Both the position numbers and the translations under genes were made by a program. Under the pieces are notes generated by a model, which was given only the letters and a program-made list of their open reading frames with translations, had not been told where the DNA came from and searched no databases. A stretch of 64,000 bases of DNA from Haemophilus sp. (GTDB lineage Bacteria > Pseudomonadota > Gammaproteobacteria > Enterobacterales > Pasteurellaceae): assembly GCA_019423025.1 (NCBI GenBank), contig JAHZCD010000008.1, forward strand, positions 33,846 through 97,845. The letters are read 5' to 3'. This document shows positions 27,792-35,491 of the stretch, one piece after another (positions within the stretch are counted from its first letter, which is position 1; each line of letters opens with the position of its first letter).

Positions 27792-29150
27792 TTAGACGGC
27801 AACGGAAACAAAGATTTCAGTGCCGATAATCACACAAATAAAACCGACCAACATTGGTACAGACATACGTTTTACGATTTCAAATGGTGAGATTTTTCCC
27901 ATCCCTGATACCGCCACAACCACGCCTGAAACTGGTGATAAACCACGACCTAAGTTAGAGGCTTGTAACATTGGAATGGTTAAGAATGCTGGGTTTACGC
28001 CCATTTGAGTGGCTAATTTTGGAATTAATTCTGCAAAAGCATAGAACGCTGCATTACCTGAGCCTGTCGCCATGGTGGCTAAAATGGTAATCACCGCAAG
28101 CACTAACATCATAAAGAACGCTGAACCACCGAATGATTGTGCAGAGGCGATTAAATTAGTGATAAAGCCGATAGTACTTAAACTTTGCGCAAATACACCC
28201 GCTGCCACTAAAAGCATCACCACGCCCGCAAAAGCATCTGCCATACCGCGATATGCCACAATGAGATTATCGAAGGTTTGTTTTGCATTAAAGCTACGTA
28301 AGAAATCTACCGCGGCAGTAATGATAAAGCAAAGCACTATCACGGTAACGATGTGTAAATTTGGTAAGCCCCATTTACCGTCAAAAATCAACACGCCGAT
28401 AATTGGTAATAATGGCAAAATCGCGTAGTAGTTTGGTGCTGTGGTTTTAATTTCATCTGCATTAATGCGTTCTACTTGCACACCTTCTTTTTTATCTAAA
28501 TAACGCTGCCAGAAGAAGTGTGCTACAGCAATCCCTAAAATTGCAAAAATCGAAACCGGCAATGCGGTGCCAAAGGCAAACTCACCTAAAGGAATTTTTG
28601 AAATTTCAGCAGAAAGCACCACGTCACCTGAAGTTGGGGAAAGGATAATGGAAATTGGCGATGCACAAATTGCTGCCGCTGCCCCACGTGAAATCCCTAC
28701 ATTTACCATGACAGGGAATAATGTCGCCATTAATAACACGCCTAAACCTGTTGCAGATGACACAGCAAAAGACATCAAACACGCAAGGAAGTAAGCAAAC
28801 ACCATTAAAATATAAGGTGAACGAATGTTTTTCAGTGGTTTTGAAACCAATTTCACCACCACATCATTCGCGCCAAGATGGGTCATGTACACAGAGAAGC
28901 CACATAACACCATAATCATCAAGCCTAAGCCGCCGCCACGATTACCGAGTAGATATTTCACATATTCTAAAATATCAAAATAGGTAGAACCGGTGCTTTT
29001 CACGCCTTCTGGTAAAATCGAATGCCCCATCAGCACTGAAATGAATAACAAGACCAAACCACCGAACATCAATACTCCGGTCGCTGAATAGCCTTTCACG
29101 ATATAATATGCCACCAAAACAATGGCAATCAAACCTATAATCAGATCCAT
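27792..29150 (-). CDS. dcuC: anaerobic C4-dicarboxylate transporter DcuC
   Basis: 452-aa inner membrane protein with about 12 hydrophobic segments. It is very close to E. coli DcuC across long stretches (SSATGLGVLLMATLFPVMVN, FWQRYLDKKE, MLQASNLGR). DcuC is a succinate efflux or fumarate/succinate exchange carrier in fermentation and fumarate respiration. RBS AGAGGT before the ATG. An FNR/CRP-like dyad lies 81 bp upstream, which fits anaerobic induction. Confidence 0.93.
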   Translation of the reverse strand: MDLIIGLIAIVLVAYYIVKGYSATGVLMFGGLVLLFISVLMGHSILPEGVKSTGSTYFDILEYVKYLLGNRGGGLGLMIMVLCGFSVYMTHLGANDVVVKLVSKPLKNIRSPYILMVFAYFLACLMSFAVSSATGLGVLLMATLFPVMVNVGISRGAAAAICASPISIILSPTSGDVVLSAEISKIPLGEFAFGTALPVSIFAILGIAVAHFFWQRYLDKKEGVQVERINADEIKTTAPNYYAILPLLPIIGVLIFDGKWGLPNLHIVTVIVLCFIITAAVDFLRSFNAKQTFDNLIVAYRGMADAFAGVVMLLVAAGVFAQSLSTIGFITNLIASAQSFGGSAFFMMLVLAVITILATMATGSGNAAFYAFAELIPKLATQMGVNPAFLTIPMLQASNLGRGLSPVSGVVVAVSGMGKISPFEIVKRMSVPMLVGFICVIIGTEIFVSVAV

Positions 29151-29230
29151 AATTTACCTCTTTATTAAAATAATAATATCAGCAAGATAGCGATTGAATT
29201 GGCAGTTGTAAATCAGTTCAATACGAAAAT

Positions 29231-29244
29231 TTGAGGTAGATCAC
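29231..29244 (-). promoter_or_regulatory. FNR/CRP-like dyad upstream of dcuC
   Basis: TTGAGGTAGATCAC fits the FNR consensus TTGAT-N4-ATCAA at 8 of 10 positions, and the same bases with flanks (TTTGA-N6-TCACA) also resemble a CRP site. It lies 81 bp before dcuC, whose E. coli counterpart is FNR-activated. Which regulator binds cannot be told from sequence. Confidence 0.5.
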
Positions 29245-29263
29245 AAAAAGAGTTTTGGAGAGA

Positions 29264-29339
29264 AAGTGCGGTTGGTTTTGGTGGGATTTTTGAAGTTAAA
29301 AAACGTTTGAGAAAACGACCGCACTTTTTAAAAACAGAA
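29264..29339. other. non-coding segment with two distant uptake sequences and a small hairpin
   Basis: This is part of the 348-bp gene-free stretch 29151-29498. Uptake sequences face each other at about 29265-29273 and 29319-29327. On the minus strand a short CGTTT/AAACG stem followed by six T may end transcripts coming from the orphan gene or structured RNA. The rest of this segment holds nothing recognised. Confidence 0.4.
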
Positions 29340-29485
29340 CGATGGTTCAATCGTCCTCGCTTTGACCAAATAAGCACAAGCGTAGACGCTTACACTATCT
29401 TGGAGGACTCATATAGATAGCGCACGCTTCCTAGTATGTGCTGATATTTTTGGAAAAGGCACGCGTTAGGAAATGTGCGCCATCG
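29340..29485. ncRNA. candidate structured RNA, unknown class
   Basis: No coding frame fits, but the segment is dense in nested inverted repeats. The outer stem is CGATG (29340-44) with CATCG (29481-85). Arm A is GCGCAC..TTCCTA..GTGC (29420-41) with GCAC..TAGGAA..GTGCGC (29459-80), three helices separated by symmetric internal loops. Arm B is CTATCT (29395-400) with AGATAG (29415-20). Arm C is AAGCG-TAGA-CGCTT (29378-91). GTCCTC (29353-58) can pair with GAGGAC (29403-08) in the loop of arm B, a possible pseudoknot. It lies 14 bases past the stop of the orphan gene. Strand is undecided because palindromes are symmetric. No known RNA family was recognised. Confidence 0.5.
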
Positions 29486-29498
29486 AGAGGGAGTCAGA

Positions 29499-30410
29499 TT
29501 ATTTCTTAAAAAGTTTGCTTAATCCGATGATAGTTTTTTTAGTCACTTTTTTCATTGGTTCGTCAAGTAACTTATGCGGTGAAAACAACGCTACCCCCTC
29601 ACTCAAACCATCACTGACAGTTTCGATTAAATCCTGATTTATCGGCTCGGGAGTTCGAGAACGAATTTCACGTGTAATCGCATCGACATTAAAAATTTTC
29701 ACTTCGTCTTTAATTTTGCAATAAACCGAAATCACCGGAATTAAATAAAGCGAAACATTGAATTCTAATTCCTCATCAAGAATCTTGTAATCTTTCTTAT
29801 TTTTGTCATCATAAGGTTTTGCATAAATACGTTCTTCTAAAAACTCAAAAACATCTTTTACGTAAAGCCTTTCAACAACTTGCTCTAACGAACAACTTTT
29901 ATCCCATTTTGCAATTTTTTTATCTACATTTGCACTGATAATAGCTTCTTGATGTTTCTCTAAATACTTATTGAGTTTTTTATCCATGATATTATCCGGA
30001 TATTCAAACATATACTCAAAATACAATTCTTCCTCACCTTTCTCAATAACTGGGACCGTAACTATATTATTTTTTACAGTGAAATGAGCTTTACCGACTT
30101 CCATCGTTAAAATCTTTGATTGATTTTCTAATGAAACAGCTATTTCTTTTTTCGTACTGAATTCAAATTTTACTTTGCGCGTAACATTAATTTTCCAAAT
30201 TCCACAAAAATCGTGTTTTGTACTTTCCTTTGTAATATCTTCGCGATTGACTTTATGAAAACGCTGTAAAATGCTGGGATTTGTGAGGCTTTCAATTACG
30301 GTATTTTTTGCCCGCTCATCACTTTCTTTTTGTTTATTGGTCACTTTGTAGATGTTGATGTCATGACGAAAATGACTCAATAATTGACCGCACTTGGTTA
30401 CTTCTGCCAT
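29499..30410 (-). CDS. hypothetical protein, orphan, lysine-rich
   Basis: 303 aa with a good ribosome site (TTTAGGAGA) before the ATG, so it is probably expressed. No signal peptide or membrane segment is evident; it is rich in Lys and Glu and probably cytoplasmic. I recognise no family. The middle (about residues 65-140) alternates short beta-prone stretches (GIWKINVTRKVKFEFS, EVGKAHFTVKNNIVTVPV), while the C-terminus is helical and basic (MKKVTKKTIIGLSKLFKK). It sits alone between dcuC and hrpA, next to the structured segment 29340-29485, a place that looks like an insertion point in an otherwise core region. One uptake sequence lies in its N-terminal coding part, so it has been in a Haemophilus-type genome for some time. 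Confidence 0.75.
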   Translation of the reverse strand: MAEVTKCGQLLSHFRHDINIYKVTNKQKESDERAKNTVIESLTNPSILQRFHKVNREDITKESTKHDFCGIWKINVTRKVKFEFSTKKEIAVSLENQSKILTMEVGKAHFTVKNNIVTVPVIEKGEEELYFEYMFEYPDNIMDKKLNKYLEKHQEAIISANVDKKIAKWDKSCSLEQVVERLYVKDVFEFLEERIYAKPYDDKNKKDYKILDEELEFNVSLYLIPVISVYCKIKDEVKIFNVDAITREIRSRTPEPINQDLIETVSDGLSEGVALFSPHKLLDEPMKKVTKKTIIGLSKLFKK

Positions 30411-30492
30411 CGTTTCTCCTAAATATTCAAATTTACGCCATCATCAATAAAATAATTCTTTCGTCCATTTTTAAGTGAAGCTATAACGTCCT

Positions 30493-33400
30493 TTATTGAG
30501 CATTGATTATAGCTAAAATCCGCTTATCCGACACCTGATACTTCGTGCCTAATTGTTGTGCAAATAAGCTCACTCGCAATTCCTCAATCATATAGCGAAT
30601 TTCTGCAATTTCATCGGAAATTGGTTTGGATTTTGGTAGTTTAGCTAGCAATTGTTGGTAAGCCTGTTGCACCTGTTCCACGCGTAGCATCGCCGCACGA
30701 TCGCGATTTACATCTTGAGCCAGTTTATCGATACGTTTATCAATGGCTTGTAAATAACGTTGTAAATCCGGTAGGCGATCATAACCGCTCTTTTGCACAA
30801 AGCCTGGATAAATCAACCCGCTTAACTGCGCCTTAATATCGGAAAAGGCAAAGGCCATCGTGAAATCCATTTTGCCTTTTAAACGCTGGTTTAAGGCATG
30901 GTTAAGGGAGAGGATTTGCTCCACTTTCTGCGCAATATCCACGGTCACTTCGTTAAGGTTTTCTCGAACGAAATCGCGCAATTTTTCAAAGCCTGCTTCA
31001 TCCCAAACAAACCCGCCAAAATCGGCAATCAGTTTATCCACCGCACAAGCGATACAATCGTCAATCAAATCCAACACACGACCAAACGGGGTAAAATACA
31101 GCCCCAATTTAGCTTTATTCGGCAATTTTTCATGCAGATATTTAATCGGTGACGGCACATTGAGTAGCAATAAGCGACGTAAACCTTGTTGCATTGCCAC
31201 CGCTTGCTCAAACTCTGTTTCAAACAGTTTGATACCAACCGCATCTTTTTCATCTACAATAGCCGGGAACGCTTTGACGCTAAAACCACGTTGTTTTTGT
31301 TCGTAACATTGTGGTAGATCTGCAAAACTCCAAATATGCAGCCCGCTTTGCTCAATGCCATCATCGGCCACAGCAGAAATACTTTCCTGCACGCGATCTT
31401 TTAAGTTGAATTTCAGCTCGTCCAAATTCATAGATTCGGCAATTTTCTTGCCGTTTTCATCCACCACACGGAACGTCATTTTCAAATGGCTTGGAATTTG
31501 TTCCCAATTCCAATGTTCCGCTTCTACAGTAACGCCTGTCATACGACGCAATTCATAAATTAGCGTATCTAATAATGGCTTTTCCAACGGTACGGCACGA
31601 CTTAAAAAAGCTTGGGCATAATTAGGTGCTGGCACGAAGTTACGACGATAAGATTTCGGTAGAGATTTAATCAGCGCGATCACCAGTTCTTCACGCAAAC
31701 CTGGAATTTGCCAATCAAAGCCGGTCATTTCCACTTGGTTGAGCAATGGCAACGGAATATGCACGGTCACCCCGTCCGCATCAGTACCCGGTTCAAATTG
31801 ATAAGTTAATTTGAGTTTTAAATTGCCTTGATGCCAGTAATTCGGGAAATCCAGCTTGCTCACTTGTTCCGCATCATCATTAATCAAGAATGAGCGTTCA
31901 AAATTAAGCAATTCAGGATCTTTTTGCTGCGCCTTTTTCCACCAGGTATCAAAATGTTTTTGGGAAACCACTTCTGTACCAATACGCTGATCATAAAATT
32001 CAAAAAGCGTGCGGTCATCCACCAAAATATCGCGACGGCGGCTTTTGTGTTCCAACTCTTCTACTTCTCGAACGAGTCGTTGATTTTCTTTGAAGAATTT
32101 ATGTTTGGTATTCCAATCCCCTTCCACTAAGGCAGATTGAATAAAGATCTCACGGCTTACCGCCGGATCAATAGCACCGTAATTCACTGGTCGTGCTGCT
32201 ACAATCGGCACACCATAAAGCGTGACTTTTTCATCGGCAATTACCGCCCCACGAGATTTCGACCAACGCGGTTCGGAATAAGATTTTTTAATTAAATGCT
32301 CGGCAAGTGGCTCAATCCATTCTGGCTCAATTTCCGCCACCATACGCCCCCAAAGTTTGGAGGTTTCCACTAACTCTGCCGCCATCACCCATTTCGGTTG
32401 TTTTTTGAAAAGTACAGAATTGGGGAAAATTGCAAAATGGGCATTACGTGCACCAAGGTATTGTTGTTTTTCCGCTTCTTTTAAACCGATATGAGAAAGC
32501 AAGCCGCTTAAAAGTGCGGTATGAATTTGCTGATATTCTGCTTTTTCGGAATTAATCGGCAATCCCATTTCACGCACGGTTAAACGAATTTGATGATAAA
32601 TATCCTGCCATTCACGAATGCGTAAATAATTTAAGAAATCCTTTTGGCATTGACGACGGAATTGGTTTTTACTCAATTCTTTTTGTTGTTCTTGTAGGTA
32701 ACGCCAAAGATTGAGGAAAGCCAAGAAATCCGATTTTTTATCGGCAAAACGACGATGTTTTTCATCGGAAGCTTGTTGTTTTTCTTGTGGGCGCTCGCGA
32801 GGATCTTGAATGGATAACGCGGCGACAATAATCATCACTTCATGCAACGCACCTTGTGAAACAGCACTCAGCAACATCTTCGCTAAACGAGGATCCACAG
32901 GGAGTTGAGCTAATTGACGACCTACTGCCGTTAATTGACGTTTTTCACCCGATTTGGTCTGAACGGTTTTAAACGCACCTAATTCTTCCAACAGTTTTAT
33001 TCCATCTTGAATATGGCGTTTATCTGGGGCATCCACAAATGGGAAGGCTTCAATATCATCTAAGCCCAATGCCGTCATTTGCAAAATAACAGAGGCTAAA
33101 TTGGTGCGTAGAATTTCAGGATCGGTAAACTCTGGACGAGAATTAAAATCCTCTTCCGAATATAAACGAATACAAATCCCTTCGCTCACACGACCACAAC
33201 GACCTTTACGCTGATTAGCAGATGCCTGTGAAATAGGTTCAATCGGTAAACGTTGTACTTTGGTGCGATAGCTATAACGGGAAATACGCGCTGTACCTGG
33301 GTCAATCACATATTTAATGCCCGGCACGGTCAATGAAGTTTCTGCGACATTGGTCGCCAACACGATGCGATTTAATCCGCTCGGATGGAAAATTTTATTC

Positions 33401-34404
33401 TGTTCTTGAGCAGACAAGCGTGCAAAGAGCGGTAGAATTTCCGTGTGTTTTAGATTTTGTTTTTGTAAAGCTTCGGCGGTATCACGAATTTCTCGCTCAC
33501 CGTTCATAAAGATCAAAATATCGCCTCGACCTTCTGCTTGCAGTTCATCCACCGCGTTGAGAATGCCTTGTAGCTGATCTTGGTCGTCTTCTTCCACTAC
33601 GGGACGATAACGCACTTCAACAGGATAGGTTCTACCCGAGACTTCGATAATTGGGGCATTGTTGAAATGTTTGGAAAAACGTTCTACATCAATGGTCGCG
33701 GAAGTGATGATAAGTTTTAAATCACGACGACGAGGTAAAAGCTGTTTCAGATAACCGAGAATAAAATCGTTATTTAGGCTACGTTCGTGGGCTTCATCAA
33801 TAATCAAGCAAGAGTATTGATTGAGGAAACGATCGTTTTGAATTTCTGCTAGCAGAATCCCGTCGGTCATTAACTTGATTTGCGTATCATCACTGACTTG
33901 ATCGTTAAAACGAACCTTATAACCAACTAAACGGCCAAGCTCCGTTTCCAGTTCTTCCGCAATACGCGCTGCCACCGAACGAGCGGCAATACGGCGAGGT
34001 TGAGTATGGCCAATCATACCCAAATTACCGAAACCTAATTCCAAACACATTTTCGGCAATTGAGTGGTTTTACCTGAACCAGTTTCCCCTGCCACCACAA
34101 TGACCTGATGTTCAGAAAGCAGTTTTTGAATTTCTGCTTTGCGTTGGCTAACGGGCAAACTCTCTGGAAAAACAATCGGATTTTTAACCGCACTTTTACG
34201 ATTTTCTACACGTAATTGAGCCTGTTCAATCTGTTGCTGGATTTCAGCCGCTACAGCTTGCTGTGCTTCTTGGCTTTTAATTTTTCCGATACCATGAATA
34301 CGAGCGGATAAACGACGTTGATCCACCAGCATAACATCGTTGAGTTTCGAAAAGAGAGATTGTTGTATCGGATTTAATTCACGTTTGACTGATTTGTTCT
34401 TCAT
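30493..34404 (-). CDS. hrpA: ATP-dependent RNA helicase HrpA
   Basis: 1303 aa, the usual size. Walker A is VVAGETGSGKTTQLP (near residue 93), the DEAH box is LIIDEAHERSLN, followed by SAT and the QRKGRCGR motif VI, then the HA2/OB-fold region and the long DUF3418 tail. It is a 3'-5' RNA helicase implicated in rescuing stalled ribosomes. The ATG overlaps the stop of the DUF423 gene (ATGA), so it ends the DUF441-DUF423-hrpA operon. Confidence 0.96.
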   Translation of the reverse strand: MKNKSVKRELNPIQQSLFSKLNDVMLVDQRRLSARIHGIGKIKSQEAQQAVAAEIQQQIEQAQLRVENRKSAVKNPIVFPESLPVSQRKAEIQKLLSEHQVIVVAGETGSGKTTQLPKMCLELGFGNLGMIGHTQPRRIAARSVAARIAEELETELGRLVGYKVRFNDQVSDDTQIKLMTDGILLAEIQNDRFLNQYSCLIIDEAHERSLNNDFILGYLKQLLPRRRDLKLIITSATIDVERFSKHFNNAPIIEVSGRTYPVEVRYRPVVEEDDQDQLQGILNAVDELQAEGRGDILIFMNGEREIRDTAEALQKQNLKHTEILPLFARLSAQEQNKIFHPSGLNRIVLATNVAETSLTVPGIKYVIDPGTARISRYSYRTKVQRLPIEPISQASANQRKGRCGRVSEGICIRLYSEEDFNSRPEFTDPEILRTNLASVILQMTALGLDDIEAFPFVDAPDKRHIQDGIKLLEELGAFKTVQTKSGEKRQLTAVGRQLAQLPVDPRLAKMLLSAVSQGALHEVMIIVAALSIQDPRERPQEKQQASDEKHRRFADKKSDFLAFLNLWRYLQEQQKELSKNQFRRQCQKDFLNYLRIREWQDIYHQIRLTVREMGLPINSEKAEYQQIHTALLSGLLSHIGLKEAEKQQYLGARNAHFAIFPNSVLFKKQPKWVMAAELVETSKLWGRMVAEIEPEWIEPLAEHLIKKSYSEPRWSKSRGAVIADEKVTLYGVPIVAARPVNYGAIDPAVSREIFIQSALVEGDWNTKHKFFKENQRLVREVEELEHKSRRRDILVDDRTLFEFYDQRIGTEVVSQKHFDTWWKKAQQKDPELLNFERSFLINDDAEQVSKLDFPNYWHQGNLKLKLTYQFEPGTDADGVTVHIPLPLLNQVEMTGFDWQIPGLREELVIALIKSLPKSYRRNFVPAPNYAQAFLSRAVPLEKPLLDTLIYELRRMTGVTVEAEHWNWEQIPSHLKMTFRVVDENGKKIAESMNLDELKFNLKDRVQESISAVADDGIEQSGLHIWSFADLPQCYEQKQRGFSVKAFPAIVDEKDAVGIKLFETEFEQAVAMQQGLRRLLLLNVPSPIKYLHEKLPNKAKLGLYFTPFGRVLDLIDDCIACAVDKLIADFGGFVWDEAGFEKLRDFVRENLNEVTVDIAQKVEQILSLNHALNQRLKGKMDFTMAFAFSDIKAQLSGLIYPGFVQKSGYDRLPDLQRYLQAIDKRIDKLAQDVNRDRAAMLRVEQVQQAYQQLLAKLPKSKPISDEIAEIRYMIEELRVSLFAQQLGTKYQVSDKRILAIINAQ

Positions 34405-34790
34405 ACTGATTTACTTTTAAAACCACCGTAAGCCAAGCAAAGCCAACCAATTAAAAAGAGCGTGCCTCCAATTGGTGTTACCCAAACGAGGAATTTGCCT
34501 GCACCAAGCGCAAGTGCATAAAGGCTGCCACTAAAAAGAAGAATGCCGTACGCCCAAGTCCCTGCAGCAAGATTAACTATTTTGTTTGCAATCAATGATT
34601 CACTGCATAATTGCAAAATGCCAATCGCTAAAATCGCAATGGTGTGGAACATTTGATATTTCACACCCGTTTCAATCCACGCTAATTCTTTAGGTTCTAA
34701 AACCTTGCTTAATCCATGTGCCGCAAAAGCACCAATCGCCACACACAAAAAACCGCTTAATCCCGCGATAAATAACCATTTGTTTTTCAT
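34401..34790 (-). CDS. DUF423 family membrane protein (YgdD-like)
   Basis: 129 aa with four hydrophobic helices and the family segment GAFAAHGLSKVLEPKELAWIETGVKYQMFHTIAIL. An inner membrane protein of unknown role. Its start abuts the DUF441 stop and its stop overlaps hrpA, so all three are co-translated. Confidence 0.9.
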   Translation of the reverse strand: MKNKWLFIAGLSGFLCVAIGAFAAHGLSKVLEPKELAWIETGVKYQMFHTIAILAIGILQLCSESLIANKIVNLAAGTWAYGILLFSGSLYALALGAGKFLVWVTPIGGTLFLIGWLCLAYGGFKSKSV

Positions 34791-35243
34791 TTAAAATTTT
34801 CCTATTAATACCGATAAAATCCCTGCGGCGATGAGAGGTCCCACCGGAATACCGCCTAAGAAAGACACACCAATAATCGTACCAATTAATAATCCTGTCA
34901 CCAAAACAGGTTGTTCACTCATTAATGGCACGCCTTTCCCCGCAAGCCATGCGACGAATACCCCTGTTAAAATAGAAACGCCCATTTTCCAGTTTAAAAA
35001 TGAACTGAGATCGGGCAGTTGGATTTTTCCCGACACTAACGGCGCTAGGACACCAATCGTTAAAATGATAATCCCGATTTTGACACCGTATTGTTCGAGT
35101 ATAGGAATGTATTTGGATAATAAGGTTTGCTGCATGATTAACAGCACGGCGGCTGAGATGGTAATCGCGCTATTTTGGCTAATTAAACCTAAAACAATTA
35201 AGAAAACCAATAGCAACGCGACCATATTGAATTGTAATGTCAT
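34791..35243 (-). CDS. DUF441 family membrane protein (YeaL-like)
   Basis: 150 aa with four or five hydrophobic segments. The features KYIPILEQYGVKIGIIILTIGVL and GGIPVGPLIAAGI are typical of the UPF0756/DUF441 family. Function unknown. AGAGGT precedes the ATG. First gene of the DUF441-DUF423-hrpA set. Confidence 0.9.
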   Translation of the reverse strand: MTLQFNMVALLLVFLIVLGLISQNSAITISAAVLLIMQQTLLSKYIPILEQYGVKIGIIILTIGVLAPLVSGKIQLPDLSSFLNWKMGVSILTGVFVAWLAGKGVPLMSEQPVLVTGLLIGTIIGVSFLGGIPVGPLIAAGILSVLIGKF

Positions 35244-35285
35244 AATACCTCTAAAGTGCGGTCAAAAAAAACGTAGGTTTTTCAA

Positions 35286-35340
35286 CGTTGGCTTTGCCAA
35301 CGGCCCCACAAGGGGTGAACAAGCGAACGAGTGAGCTTGT
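35286..35340. repeat. three tandem stem-loops in the kefC / DUF441 intergenic region
   Basis: CGTTGGC-TTT-GCCAACG (35286-35302), CCCC-ACAA-GGGG (35304-35315) and ACAAGC-N10-GCTTGT (35319-35340) follow each other with almost no spacing, in a 248-bp divergent intergenic region. A single uptake sequence lies just beside them. No T tract follows on either strand, so they are not ordinary terminators. They resemble a short palindromic intergenic (REP-like) unit. Confidence 0.5.
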
Positions 35341-35491
35341 GAATAAAAAACTGACCATTTTTATGCGTGTAAAGTTTTTGTAAATTATACCAATTTCTTG
35401 CTTTTCTGTGTTTTTTATTTAGTGAAAAAAAGCTAGAATACAAGTCAACTTTCTTCTCATACTCCCTGTTTTTACTAAGGTTTTTTGCCCT

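Noticed and set aside
29264..29328. Facing uptake sequences upstream of dcuC as one terminator hairpin
   Set aside because: The arms are about 45 bases apart, with no T tract on the relevant strand; they are more likely independent uptake sites.
34831..35334. 167-codon + strand frame opposite DUF441
   Set aside because: It is the antisense shadow of a clearly conserved membrane protein, lacks a ribosome site, and its composition follows the real gene.
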